From Odiellus spinosus (lineage: Eukaryota; Arthropoda; Arachnida; Opiliones; Phalangiidae), in the NCBI GenBank assembly GCA_963920705.1, contig OY987227.1:28811935-28875934 (forward strand): a stretch of 64,000 bases of DNA, in the 5' to 3' direction. A program made the translations under genes and the position numbers. How positions within the stretch are numbered: position 1 is the first letter of the stretch; every line of letters begins with the position of its first letter. The notes below the pieces were generated by a model that was not told where the DNA came from, did no database searches, and was given only the letters and a program-made list of their open reading frames with translations. This document shows, piece by piece, positions 11,501-23,513 of this stretch.

Positions 11501-11885
11501 CAAAAAAAGGGGAGTTTTATTTTCAAAAAAAGGGGAGTTTTATTTTCAAAAAAAGGGGAGTTTTATTTTCAAAAAAAGGGGAGTTTTATTTTCAAAAAAA
11601 GGGGAGTTTTATTTTCAAAAAAGGGGAGTTTTATTTTCAAAAAAAGGGGAGTTTTATTTTCAAAAAAAGGGGAGTTTTATTTTCAAAAAAAGGGGAGTTT
11701 TATTTTCAAAAAAAGGGGAGTTTTATTTTCAAAAAAAGGGGAGTTTTATTTTCAAAAAAAGGGGAGTTTTATTTTCAAAAAAAGGGGAGTTTTATTTTCA
11801 AAAAAAGGTGAGTTTTATTTTCAAAAAAAGGTGAGTTTTATTTTCAAAAAAGGGGAGTTTTATTTTCAAAAAAGGGGAGTTTTTT
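8559..11885 (+). repeat. Family D array (GGGGAGTTTTATTTTCAAAAA)
   Basis: About 145 copies of a 22-23-bp unit GGGGAGTTTTATTTTC followed by 5-9 A. Early copies carry AACGG (8590-8700), intermediate in form between families A and D. Higher-order groups of units (for example the GTGGAG variant at about 9736, 10080 and 10965) recur at several hundred base pairs. Confidence 0.95.
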
Positions 11886-11983
11886 TACAGGGGGTGTATT
11901 TATTATTTTTTTTTTACAGGGGGTGTATTTATTATTTATTTTTTTTTACAGGGGGTGTATTTATCATTCTTTAAAAAATTAAA
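11886..11983 (+). repeat. Family B, short block before inversion
   Basis: Three B units; the last has 'tttatcattc' as at the end of the large B array, then the sequence turns over. Confidence 0.85.
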
Positions 11984-12180
11984 AATACACCCCCTGTAAA
12001 AAAAAAATTAAAAATACACCCCCTGTAAAAAATAAATTAAAAATACACACCCTGTAAAAATACACCCCCTGTAAAAAATAAAAAAATACACCACCTGTAA
12101 AAAAATAAATTAAAAATACACCCCCTGTAAAAAAAAATAAATAATAAATACACCCCCTGTAAAAAAATAAATAATAAAAA
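11984..12180 (-). repeat. Family B', inverted block after the strand switch
   Basis: Reverse-complement B units (ACACCCCCTGTAAAAAA), directly abutting the forward block. The junction near 11984-11990 is the symmetry centre of the complex. Several copies end AATTAAAAATACACC, a variant absent on the left side. Confidence 0.9.
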
Positions 12181-14737
12181 AACTCCCCTTTTTTGAAAAT
12201 AAAACTCCCCTTTTTTTGAAAATAAAACTCCCCTTTTTTTGAAAATAAAACTCCCCTTTTTTTGAAAATAAAACTCCCCTTTTTTTGAAAATAAAACTCC
12301 CCTTTTTTTGAAAATAAAACTCCCCTTTTTTGAAAATAAAACTCCCCTTTTTTGAAAATAAAACTCCCCTTTTTTGAAAATAAAACTCCCCCTTTCTTGA
12401 AAATAAAACTCCCCTTTTTTTGAAAATAAAACTCACCTTTTTTTGAAAATAAAACTCCCCTTTTTTTGAAAATAAAACTCCCCCTTTTTTGAAAATAAAA
12501 CTCCCCCTTTTTTGAAAATAAAACTCCCCCTTTTTTGAAAATAAAACTCCCCCTTTTTTGAAAATAAAACTCCCCCTTTTTTGAAAATAAAACTCCCCTT
12601 TTTTTGAAAATAAAACTCCCCTTTTTTTGAAAATAAAACTCCCCTTTTTTTGAAAATAAAACTCCCCTTTTTTTGAAAGTAAAACTCCCCCTTTTTTGAA
12701 AATAAAACTCCCCCTTTTTTGAAAATAAAACTCCCCTTTTTTTGAAAATAAAACTCCCCATTTTTTGAAAATAAAACTCCCCTTTTTTTTGAAAATAAAA
12801 CTCCCCTTTTTTTGAAAATAAAACTCCCCTTTTTTGAAAATAAAACTCCCCTTTTTTGAAAATAAAACTCCCCTTTTTTGAAAATAAAACTCCCCCTTTC
12901 TTGAAAATAAAACTCCCCTTTTTTTGAAAATAAAACTCCCCTTTTTTTGAAAATAAAACTCCCCCTTTTTTGAAAATAAAACTCTCCCTTTTTTGAAAAT
13001 AAAACTCTCCCTTTTTTGAAAATAAAACTCTCCCTTTTTTGAAAATAAAACTCCCCCTTTTTTGAAAATAAAACTCCCCCTTTTTTGAAAATAAAACTCC
13101 CCCTTTTTTGAAAATAAAACTCCCCTTTTTTTGAAAATAAAACTCCCCTTTTTTTGAAAATAAAACTCCCCTTTTTTTGAAAATAAAACTCCCCTTTTTT
13201 TGAAAGTAAAACTCCCCCTTTTTTGAAAATAAAACTCCCCCTTTTTTGAAAATAAAACTCCCCTTTTTTTGAAAAAAAAACTCCCCTTTTTTTGAAAATA
13301 AAACTCCCCTTTTTTTTAAAATAAAACTCCCCTTTTTTTGGAAATAAAACTCCCCTTTTTTTGAAAATAAAACTCCCCTTTTTTTGAAAATAAAACTCCC
13401 CTTTTTTTGAAAATAAAACTCCCCCTTTTTGAAAATAAAACTCCCCTTTTTTTGAAAATAAAACTCCCCTTTTTTTGAAAATAAAACTCCCCTTTTTTTG
13501 AAAGTAAAACTCCCCCTTTTTTGAAAGTAAAACTCCCCCTTTTTTGAAAATAAAACTCCCCCTTTTTTGAAAATAAAACTCCCCCTTTTTTGAAAATAAA
13601 ACTCCCCCTTTTTTGAAAATAAAACTCCCCTTTTTTTGAAAATAAAACTCCCCTTTTTTTGAAAATAAAACTCCCCTTTTTTTGAAAATAAAACTCCCCT
13701 TTTTTTGAAAATAAAACTCCCCTTTTTTTGAAAATAAAACTCCCCTTTTTTGAAAATAAAACTCCCCTTTTTTGAAAATAAAACTCCTCCTTTCTTGAAA
13801 ATAAAACTCCCCTTTTTTTGAAAATTAAACTCCCCTTTTTTTGAAAATTAAACTCCCCTTTTTTTGAAAATAAAACTCCCCTTTTTTTGAAAATAAAACT
13901 CCCCTTTTTTTGAAAATAAAACTCCCCTTTTTTTGAAAATAAAACTCCCCTTTTTTTGAAAATAAAACTCCCCCTTTTTTGAAAATAAAACTCCCCTTTT
14001 TTTGAAAATAAAACTCCCCTTTTTTTGAAAATAAAACTCCCCTTTTTTTGAAAATAAAACTCCCCTTTTTTTGAAAATAAAACTCCCCTTTTTTGAAAAT
14101 AAAACTCCCCTTTTTTTGAAAGTAAAACTCCCCCTTTTTTGAAAATAAAACTCCCCCTTTTTTGAAAATAAAACTCCCCCTTTTTTTGAAAATAAAACTC
14201 CCCTTTTTTTGAAAATAAAACTCCCCTTTATTGAAAATAAAACTCCCCTTTATTGAAAATAAAACTCCCCTTTATTGAAAATAAAACTCCCCTTTTTTGA
14301 AAATAAAACTCCCCTTTTTTGAAAATAAAACTCCCCTTTTTTGAAAATAAAACTCCCCTTTTTTGAAAATAAAACTCCCCTTTTTTGAAAATAAAACTCC
14401 CCTTTTTTTGAAAGTAAAACTCCCCCTTTTTTGAAAATAAAACTCCCCTTTTTTGAAAATAAAACTCCCCTTTTTTGAAAATAAAACTCCCCTTTTTTTT
14501 AAAGTAAAACTCCCCCTTTTTTGAAAATAAAACTCCCCTTTTTTTGAAAATAAAACTCCCCTTTTTTGAAAATAAAACTCCCCTTTTTTTTAAAAATAAA
14601 ACTCCCCTTTTTTGAAAATAAAACTCCCCTTTTTTTAAAATAAAACTCCTTTTGAAAATAAAACTCCCTTTGAAAATAAAACACCCTTTGAAAATAAAAC
14701 ACGCTTTGAAAATAAAACTCCCTTTGAAAATAAAAAA
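12181..14737 (-). repeat. Family D' array (reverse-complement D)
   Basis: About 110 copies of CTCCCC-T(6-7)-GAAAATAAAA. Variants: GAAAGTAAAA recurs periodically (12675, 13203, 13501, 14120, 14409), 'tttattg' copies at 14225-14280, and degenerate copies with CTTTGAAAATAAAAC at the right edge (14650-14737), resembling family A'. Confidence 0.95.
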
Positions 14738-14788
14738 GGGGTACCCCTTGTAAAAAATAATAAGTGATTTTTTTACAAGGGGTACCCC
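14738..14788. repeat. GGGGTACCCC hairpin module 2
   Basis: Two GGGGTACCCC palindromes (14738-14747 and 14779-14788) flank a TTGTAAAAAA…TTTTTTACAA inverted pair with a short loop. It marks the D'-C' border. Confidence 0.85.
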
Positions 14789-17700
14789 TTTGAGATTTTG
14801 AAAATTGAGATTTTTGAAATTTGGAAAATTGAGATTTGGAAAATTGAGATTCGGAAAATTGAGATTCGGATAATTGAGCTTGGGAAAATTGAGCTTGGGA
14901 AAATTGAGATTTTTGAAATTTGGAAAATTGAGATTCGGAAAATTGAGCTTGGGAAAATTGAGATTCGGAAAATTGAGATTCGGAAAATTGAGATTCGGAA
15001 AATTGAGATTCGGAAAATTGAGATTCGGAAAATTGAGATTCGGAAAATTGAGATTTGTAAAATTGAGATTTGTAAAATTGAGATTTAAAAAATAAATGAT
15101 AAATACACCCTCTGTAAAAAAAATAAATGATAAATACACCACCTGTAAAAAAAATAAATGATAAATACACCCCCTGTAAAAAAAAAATAAATGATAAATA
15201 CACCCCCTGTAAAAAATAAATAAATAATAAATACACCCCCTGTAAAAAAAATAAATAATAAATACACCCCCTGTAAAAAAAATAAATAATAAATACACCC
15301 CCTGTAAAAAAAAAAAAATAATAATAATAAATACACCCCCTGTAAAAAAAATTAATAATAAATACACCCCCTGGCAAATTGAGATTGGGAAAATCTAGAT
15401 TGGGAAAATTGAGATTCGGAAAATTGAGATTCGGATAATTGAGATTCGGAAAATTGAGCTTGGGAAAATTGAGATTTTTGAAATTTGGAAAATTGAGATT
15501 TGGAAAATTGAGATTCGGAAAATTGAGATTCGGAAAATTGAGATTCGGAAAATTGAGATTCGGAAAATTGAGATTCGGAAAATTGAGATTCGGAAAATTG
15601 AGATTTGTAAAATTGAGATTTGTAAAATTGAGATTTAAAAAATAAATGATAAATACACCCTCTGTAAAAAAATAAATGATAAATACACCACCTGTAAAAA
15701 AAATAAATGATAAATACACCCCCTGTAAAAAAAAATAAATGATAAATACACCCCCTGTAAAAAATAAATAAATAATAAATACACCCCCTGTAAAAAAAAA
15801 TAAATAATAAATACACCCCCTGTAAAAAAAATAAATAATAAATACACCCCCTGTAAAAAAAAAAAATAATAATAATAAATACACCCCCTGTAAAAAAAAT
15901 TAATAATAAATACACCCCCTGGGAAAATTGAGATTGGGAAAATCTAGATTGGGAAAATTGAGATTCGGAAAATTGAGATTCGGATAATTGAGATTCGGAA
16001 AATTGAGCTTGGGAAAATTGAGATTTTTGAAATTTGGAAAATTGAGATTTGGAAAATTGAGATTCGGAAAATTGAGATTCGGAAAATTGAGCTTGGGAAA
16101 ATTGAGATTCGGAAAATTGAGATTCGGAAAATTGAGATTCGGAAAATTGAGATTCGGAAAATTGAGATTCGGAAAATTGAGATTCGGAAAATTGAGATTC
16201 GGAAAATTGAGATTCGGAAAATTGAGATTTGGAAAATTGAGATTTAAAAAATAAATGATAAATACACCCCCTGTTAAAAAAAAATAAATGATAAATACAC
16301 CCCCTGTAAAAAAAATAAATGATAAATACACCCCCTGTAAAAAAAATAAATGATAAATACACCCCCTGTAAAAAAAAACAAATGATAAATACACCCCCTG
16401 TAAAAAAAATAAATGATAAATACACCCCCTGTAAAAAAATAAATGATAAATACACCCCCTGTAAAAAAAATAAATGATAAATACACCCCCTGTAAAAAAA
16501 AATAAATGATAAATACACCCCCGGAAAAAAAAAATGATAAATACACCCCCTGTAAAAAAATGAATAATAAATACACCCCCTGTAAAAATAAATAAATAAT
16601 AAATACACCCCCTGTAAAAAAAATAAATAATAAATACACCCCCTGTAAAAAAAATAAATAATAAATACACCCCCTGTAAAAAATAAATAAATAATAAATA
16701 CACCCCCTGTAAAAAAAATAAATAATAAATACACCCTCTGTAAAAAAAATTAATAATAAATACACCCCCTGGGAAAATTGAGATTGGGAAAATTGAGATT
16801 GGGAAAATTGAGATTGGGAAAATTGAGATTGGGAAAATTGAGATTGGGAAAATTGAGATTGGGAAAATTGAGATTGGGAAAATTGAGATTGGGAAAATCT
16901 AGATTGGGAAAATCTAGATTGGGAAAATCTAGATTGGGAAAATTGAGATTCGGAAAATTGAGATTCGGATAATTGAGATTCGGAAAATTGAGCTTGGGAA
17001 AATTGAGATTTTTGAAATTTGGAAAATTGAGATTCGGAAAATTGAGATTCGGAAAATTGAGATTCGGAAAATTGAGATTCGGAAAATTGAGATTCGGAAA
17101 ATTGAGATTTGGAAAATTGAGATTTAAAAAATAAATGATAAATACACCCTCTGTAAAAAAATAAATAATAAATACACCCCCTGTAAAAAAAATAAATGAT
17201 AAATACACCCCCTGTAAAAAAAAAAATAATAAATACACCCCCTGTAAAAAAAATAATAAATACACCCCCTGTAAAAAAAAATAAATAATAAATACACCCC
17301 CTGTAAAAAAAATACACCCCCTGTAAAAAAAATAAATAATAAATACACCCCCTGTAAAAAAAATTAATAATAAATACACCCCTTGTAAAAAAAATTAATA
17401 ATAAATACACCCCCTGTAAAAAAAATGAATAATAAATACACCCCCTGTAAAAAAAATAAATGATAAATACACCCCCTGTAAAAAAAAATAAATGATAAAT
17501 ACACCCCCTGTAAAAAAAAATAAATAATAAATACACCCCCTGTAAAAAAAAATAAATAATAAATACACCCCCTGTAAAAAAAATAAATAATAAATACACC
17601 CCCTGTAAAAAAAAAATAATAAATACACCCCCTGGGAAAATTGAGATTGGGAAAATTGAGATTGGGAAAATCTAGATTGGGAAAATTGAGATTCGGAAAA

Positions 17701-17884
17701 TTGAGATTCGGATAATTGAGATTCGGAAAATTGAGCTTGGGAAAATTGAGATTTTTGAAATTTGGAAAATTGAGATTCGGAAAATTGAGATTCGGAAAAT
17801 TGAGATTCGGAAAATTGAGATTCGGAAAATTGAGATTCGGAAAATTGAGATTCGGAAAATTGAGATTTGGAAAATTGAGATTTA
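14789..17884 (-). repeat. Higher-order repeat of alternating C' and B' blocks
   Basis: C' blocks (15-bp GAGATTCGGAAAATT and relatives) at 14789-15088, 15373-15640, 15922-16246, 16772-17126 and 17634-17884 alternate with B' blocks (about 29-bp AATGATAAATACACCCCCTG units). Each C' block carries the same internal landmarks (a TTTTTGAAATTTGG interruption, a 'ggataattgag' copy and 'atctag' copies), so the C'+B' pair itself has been duplicated as a unit of about 550-860 bp. Confidence 0.9.
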
Positions 17885-19246
17885 AAAAATAAATGATAAA
17901 TACACCCTCTGTAAAAAAATAAATGATAAATACACCCCCTGTAAAAAAAAATAAATGATAAATACACCCCCTGTAAAAAAAATAAATGATAAATACACCC
18001 CCTGTAAAAAAAAATAAATGATAAATACACCCCCTGTAAAAAAAATAAATGATAAATACACCCCCTGTAAAAAAAAATAAATGATAAATACACCCCCTGT
18101 AAAAAAAAATAAATAATAAATACACCCCCTGAAAAAAAAAATAAATAATAAATACACCCCCTGTAAAAAAAATAAATAATAAATACACCCCCTGTAAAAA
18201 AAATAAATAATAAATACACCCCCTGTAAAAAAAATAAATAATAAATACACCCCCTGTAAAAAAAATTAATAATAAATACACCCCTTGTAAAAAAAATTAA
18301 TAATAAATACACCCCCTGTAAAAAAAAAAAAAGATAAATACACCCCCTGTAAAAAAAATAAATGATAAATACACCCCCTGTAAAAAAAATAATTAATAAA
18401 TACACCCCCTGTAAAAAAAATAAATAATAAATACACCCCCTGTAAAAAAAATTAATAATAAATACACCCCCTGTAAAAAAAAAAGATAAATACACCCCCT
18501 GTAAAAAAAATAAATGATAAATACACCCCCTGTAAAAAAAAATAAATGATAAATACACCCTCTGTAAAAAAAATAAATGATAAATACACCCCCTGTAAAA
18601 AAATAAATGATAAATACACCCCCTGTAAAAAAAAAATAATAAATACACCCCCTGTAAAAAAAAAATAAATACACCCCCTGTAAAAAAAATAAATAAAAAA
18701 TACACCCCCTGTGAAAAAAATAATAAATACACCCCCTGTAAAAAAATAAATAATAAATACACCCCCAGTAAAAAAAAAAAATAATAAATACACCCCCAGT
18801 AAAAAAAAATAAATAATAAATACACACCCTGTAAAAAAAAAAAATAAATACACCCCTGTATAAAAATAAATAATAAATACACCCCTGTAAAAAAATAAAT
18901 AATAAATACACCCCCTGTAAAAAAATAAATAATAAATACACCCCCTGAAAAAAAAAATAATAAATACACCCCCTGTAAAAAAAAAATAATAAATACACCC
19001 CTGTAAAAAAATAAATAATAAATACACCCCCTGTTAAAAAAAAATATATACACCCCCTGTAAAAAAAATAAATACATCCCCTGTAAAAAAAATAATAAAT
19101 ACCCACCCTGTAAAAAAATAAATAATAAATACACACCCTGTAAAAAATAAATAAGAAATACACCCCCTGTAAAAAAAAATAAATACACCCCTGTAAAAAA
19201 ATAAATAATAAATACACCCCCTGTATAAAAATAAATAATAAATACA
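17885..19246 (-). repeat. Long family B' array
   Basis: About 48 reverse-complement B units. Those at 17885-18610 contain AATGATAAATAC; those farther right contain AATAATAAATAC and become irregular (ACACACCCTG, CCACCCTG, CCCAGTAAA), mirroring the irregular copies near the outer end of the left B array. Confidence 0.9.
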
Positions 19247-19296
19247 CCCCTTGTTAAAAAAAAAAAATCAATTATTTTTTTTACAAGGGGTACCCC
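19247..19296. repeat. GGGGTACCCC hairpin module 3
   Basis: Inverted equivalent of module 1: CACCCCTTGTTAAAA…ATCAATTATTTTTTTTACAAGGGG followed by TACCCC, at the B'-A' border. Confidence 0.85.
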
Positions 19297-19850
19297 GTTG
19301 AAAATAAAACACGCGTTGAAAATAAAACAGACGTTGAAAAGAAAACACCCGTTGAAAAGAAAACACCCGTTGAAAAGAAAACACCCGTTGAAAAGAAAAC
19401 ACCCGTTGAAAATAAAACACCCGTTGAAAATAAAACACCCGTTGAAAATAAAACACCCGTTGAAAATAAAACACCCGTTGAAAATAAAACACCCGTTGAA
19501 AATAAAACACCCGTTGAAAATAAAACACCCGTTGAAAATAAAACACCCGTTGAAAATAAAACACCCGTTGAAAATAAAACACCCGTTGAAAATAAAACAC
19601 CCGTTGAAAATAAAACACCCGTTGAAAATAAAACACCCGTTGAAAATAAAACACGCGTTAAAAATAAAACACGCGTTAAAAATAAATCACGAGTTGAAAA
19701 TAAAACACCCGTTGAAAATAAATCACGCGATGAAAATAAAACAAACGTTGAAAATAAAACACGCGTTAAAAATAAAACACGAGTAGAAAATAAAACACGA
19801 GTTGAAAATAAAACACGAGTTGAAAATAAACCACTCGTTGAAAAAAAAAA
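19297..19850 (-). repeat. Family A' array (GTTGAAAATAAAACACCC)
   Basis: About 30 copies of the reverse complement of family A, mostly 18 bp with centre ACCCG; ACGCG, ACGAG and ACAAACG variants lie at the edges. The AAAGAAAACACCC sub-type (19330-19400) is local to this arm. Confidence 0.95.
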
Positions 19851-20212
19851 TTTTTTTTTTTTTTTTTTTACAAGGGGTACCCCTTGTAAAAAAAAAAAAA
19901 GATAAATACACCCCCTGTAAAAAAATAATTGATAAATACACCCCTGTAAAAAAAAAAAATAATAAATACACCCCTGAAAAAAAAAAAAATAATAAATACA
20001 CCCCTTGTAAAAAAAATAAATAATAAATACACCCCTTGTAAAAAATAAATAATAAATACACCCCCTATAAAAAATAAATAATAAATACACCCCTGTAAAA
20101 AAAAATAATAATAAATACACCCCTTTTAAAAAAAAATAAATAATAAATTCACCCTCTGTTAAGGGGTACCCCTTGTAAAAAAAATAATTGATTTTTTTTT
20201 TTACAAGGGACA
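19851..20212. repeat. Terminal B' block between hairpin modules 4 and 5
   Basis: Module 4 (about 19851-19898) is a near-perfect palindrome centred on GGGGTACCCC with TTTTTTACAA/TTGTAAAAAA arms. A degenerate B' run follows (19895-20158), then module 5 (20161-20210) with the same CCCCTTGTAAAA…TTTTACAAGGG hairpin that defines module 1. Confidence 0.85.
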
Positions 20213-20934
20213 TAATAATTACGACACTAATAAAATATGCGGAATCGCGTGTGAAAAATAGCCCTCCCCCCTTCCCTTCTTTCAACCGTTGTTCTATATT
20301 TTGAAACACATAATCGCTTCCTTTTCCAGAAAATTAAAACATTCGCGAGAAGTGGCGAGCGACTCGAAATAATAATAAAAATTAAAGGAGAAGTCGCAAA
20401 TTGAACGTTTTGTTTTCTTTATCGAGAGAGTTTCGAAATGAGATCGTGTTTTTAAGAAGCTACTAGGTAGACTCTTATAACGAGTTAGTTTTAAACGATT
20501 TCGATCAAAGCTTATTAAAATAAAATGAGACAACCAAAGCCCGAATTTGCCGCGACTATAACTTCAATTCCGAATCTAATAACGTACGTTTAAATCCAGG
20601 AATGAAAATATATCAGTTTAGCGAGAAATAAATATAAATCTAAAAATTGAAATTGTTAAGGTGTGGGTTTCTTTAACAGGTATGGAAAGGTTTCTCTTAC
20701 GCTATCGAGGTCAGTCAAGATATAAGCGAGCGGTTAACATTGTACGTAACATCTACGAAAGGGGATTTTTTTTTTAATAGTCGCTCGACCTTCTTGGAAG
20801 TTGGGATAAAAATTAAAAAGGGTCTGTGACACCGCTACACAGCCTCGTTTCAAGGATATCACGCGAAAAAACATTAAAGGGAACGTAAATGAAATGGAGT
20901 GCGGTAGAAAAATTAATTAGGACTCGCTTTCATT
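20213..20934. other. Intergenic, no feature recognised
   Basis: Unique-looking AT-rich DNA between the satellite complex and a tandem repeat; no supported coding frame. Confidence 0.4.
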
Positions 20935-21366
20935 GAGCCCAATTGACAACGTCGATTGAGCCCAATTGCGAAGGTCGATTAAGCCCAATTGCAAAGGTCG
21001 ATTAAGCCCAATTGCAAAGGTCGATTAAGCCCAATTGTAAAGGTCGATTAAGCCCAATTGCAAAGGTCGATTAAGCCCAATTGCGAAGGTCGATTAAGCC
21101 CAATTGTAAAGGTCGATTAAGCCCAATTGTAAAGGTCGATTAAGCCCAATTGCAAAGGTCGATTAAGCCCAATTGTAAAGGTCGATTAAGCCCAATTGCA
21201 AAGGTCGATTAAGCCCAATTGCAAAGGTCGATTAAGCCCAATTGCGAAGGTCGATTAAGCCCAATTGCGAAGGTCGATTAAGCCCAATTGCGAAGGTCGA
21301 TTAAGCCCAATTGCGAAGGTCGATTAAGCCCAATTGTAAAGGTCGATTAAGCCCAATTGCAAAGGT
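20935..21366 (+). repeat. 23-bp tandem repeat (GGTCGATTAAGCCCAATTGC)
   Basis: About 19 head-to-tail copies of a 23-bp unit, GGTCGATTAAGCCCAATTG plus CAAA, CGAA or TAAA. The first two copies have GAGCCC. It is bounded by unique DNA, with no spacers and no palindromic repeat, so it is a minisatellite. Confidence 0.95.
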
Positions 21367-22135
21367 CGTTAGTGAGCCGATAAAATCTTGTCTTCTTAGG
21401 CAGATATATTCTAACAACGCGCGAGAACCCAAAAAGGTGGAGTCTCATTTCCCATAAAAATTCGAGACTGGACAAAACGAAGGGGTTTAATACGCGAGAA
21501 TACCGGCTATATTTCCGGCTCTTGGATCTGAGGCCCTCTAAATTGTCCTACACTGAAGTAATCTCTTCGATACGTATACGTACCGCGGCCACAGCGCCAT
21601 CACCTACGCCCCTTAAGTCAAACTAAAAAATAGCCGGGAATTTTAGATCTCGAGCGAAAAACTCTGGCCATAGATAAGTTAATATTTTTCGTCAGTTCAC
21701 GGCTCCCTTTAACTTATTTTGTATTTTGAAAAATACGTTAACCTTGATATAATCGACATTCTTAGGAAGGTTGGTTTTGATAATAACACCTTGTCATTGT
21801 ACTAATCTTTTTGGGCGTGACAGCTTCGAGAATAGAGCAGGTCGAGCGCGTTTATTGGTGGAAATTTGACAAAAGTTACATCATAGCTACGGATGAAGGC
21901 GAGAGTAGTGACGTCAAGTCACGTGGTAAATTCTTTATCACGGAACCCGTTTTGGGTTACGTCACTCCACGCTAAGCAGATGGGCTTGAAAAGCTAATGA
22001 AGTACGAATGTAACGTAAAAACATTAATTAGGGCTGGCCTCTAAGAAGAGATAAGCGATACTTTCAATCGTATTCTTGGAAGAACCTTCCGCGGAAGTAT
22101 TGCCTTTTAAAGGGCGAATAAATCGTGGAAGGATA
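21367..22135. other. Intergenic, no gene seen
   Basis: Contains a slightly GC-richer stretch (21400-21620) with no frame I can support. Confidence 0.35.
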
Positions 22136-23183
22136 GAGCTCGGAATTCGTATAACTTTTGTTAAATGAATAAGACCATCGTCAATGTCAATCGTATATTT
22201 GCCGTTCGCGAAAAACATAACCATTTCGTATTCGAGTTAACTTATACCCGAATGTGAGGGAAACTTTTTCTTGGCACTCATTGATACGAGTTATTCATTC
22301 GCCGATAAGAAACATTTGAAAACTCGAGTTTATTCTTAACCAAAATTGAGATCTCGAAGCTAGAATGTAGGAAATTAGTCGAGCTGTTCCTTCCAATTTA
22401 GATGAAAATATATTTATTATATTTATCTCAAGAATTATCCGATTGAATAACGCTTAATTTGTTTATTAATCATTATTATTAAATAACGAAAATAAAATCG
22501 GCTTACCCAATGAGTAAAAATCTTCTAATTTGGTCAAAAATGGTCGAAATTGAAAAATTTCGACAGAGTTCTACCAAATAGAAATTTCGACAACCGATCA
22601 TTTTGTTTTTTACGAATCGGGGTTGGTAACGATCGTGGGTAGTTAGAACCAGCGGGTGATATTTACAAGCCCCCTCGCTTTATAATAACATCGGCTTTAG
22701 TTTTGGTATTTATTTTGTTTGTTTTGGTGGATCTATTCGTGGTCATAACCCAGCGCGGTAACAATATCGTATTAACAATAGGCGGGTCTACATTTTATTA
22801 TATAACGCGGCATGGACGTATTGCGCGAGTAAAATAATAGAAATAGCTAAAATGACATTTTAGTATCACCAAAGATGGACCTAACTGTTAGGCGGGACTC
22901 GGGAAGGGATCTCAATGAAATAAAATAATTACATTTTAATCTAAATTGAAAAGAACAGCTCGACTAAGTTCCTACATTCTATAGCTTCGAGATCTTAATT
23001 TGGGTTTAAATCCGCCAAGAAACTCGAAAGGTTTCAAATGTTTCTTATCGGCGAATGAATAACTCGTATCATGAATGAATACGAATAAAAAGTTTGCGTT
23101 ACATATTCGGGTATACGTATAACTCCGATTGACATTCACGAGGGTCTTATTCAATTAACAAAAGTTATAGGAATTCCGAGCTC
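22136..23183. mobile_element. Foldback element with GAGCTC ends and long inverted arms
   Basis: Left end TA-GAGCTCGGAATTCG; right end GGAATTCCGAGCTC. The first about 290 bp (through GAGCTGTTCCTTCCAATTTA at about 22381) reappears in inverted orientation at the right side (from 'aattgaaaagaacagctcg' at about 22944 to 23183). The unrelated centre (about 22440-22920) separates the arms. No transposase is visible. It lies directly upstream of the acyl-CoA synthetase gene. Confidence 0.75.
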
Positions 23184-23513
23184 GAAAACTAGTAAACAGA
23201 CACGGTATTCTACACGGATGTGAACTGAAATGACAGAATTATTTTTATCATCGTCGCTGCTAGATTTTTTTAGAAAGTATATTTCGTCCGTGTTTACATC
23301 CTTCGTCTAACCCAGAAGAGTCCGCACCCATCCTGCACCCTCCTTAACTCGAAATATCTTTAAGGAAAGTTTCGAAGTTTTAATCCCAGAGATTCATTTT
23401 CGATTGAAAGATTCTCCGAAGAGGCTGCGAAATATTTTTCTCCTTCGCGTTCGAAACTTGTTTAGTTTGTATTTTCGATCCGTTTTAATTAAAATTAAAT
23501 TAATCTCGAAACA
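23184..23513 (+). promoter_or_regulatory. 5' flank/leader of acyl-CoA synthetase gene
   Basis: Sequence between the foldback element and the ATG at 23514. It becomes pyrimidine- and AT-rich and ends AAACAATG, a favourable start context. No clear TATA box is assigned; the promoter must lie here or within the repeat unless an untranslated exon lies farther upstream. Confidence 0.35.

Larger units (their letters stand above)
5988..20212. repeat. 14-kb nested, strand-switching satellite complex
   Basis: The whole block is built from four short tandem-repeat families, listed separately. Order on the plus strand: A, hairpin, B, C, D, B, then a switch of orientation near 11985, then B', D', hairpin, (C'B')x5, hairpin, A', hairpin, B', hairpin. 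Arms are in inverted orientation and mirror each other in family order, but copy numbers differ and C'/B' alternate only on the right, so it is not a simple mirror duplicate. Very long stop-free frames here are a by-product of repeat length. Confidence 0.9.

Noticed and set aside
7125-11834. Open frame of more than 1,500 codons through families B-D (and other long frames between 5988 and 20300)
   Set aside because: The protein is only the translation of short tandem repeats with irregular period; frame changes between families occur without stops by chance. No start context, introns or domains.
11960-12010. Strand switch as a pure assembly or library hairpin artefact
   Set aside because: Not fully excluded, but the two arms differ in copy number, variants and in the C'/B' alternation, which a simple fold-back read would not produce.
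20935-21366. CRISPR-like regular repeat
   Set aside because: Repeats are contiguous with no spacers, and the context is eukaryotic.
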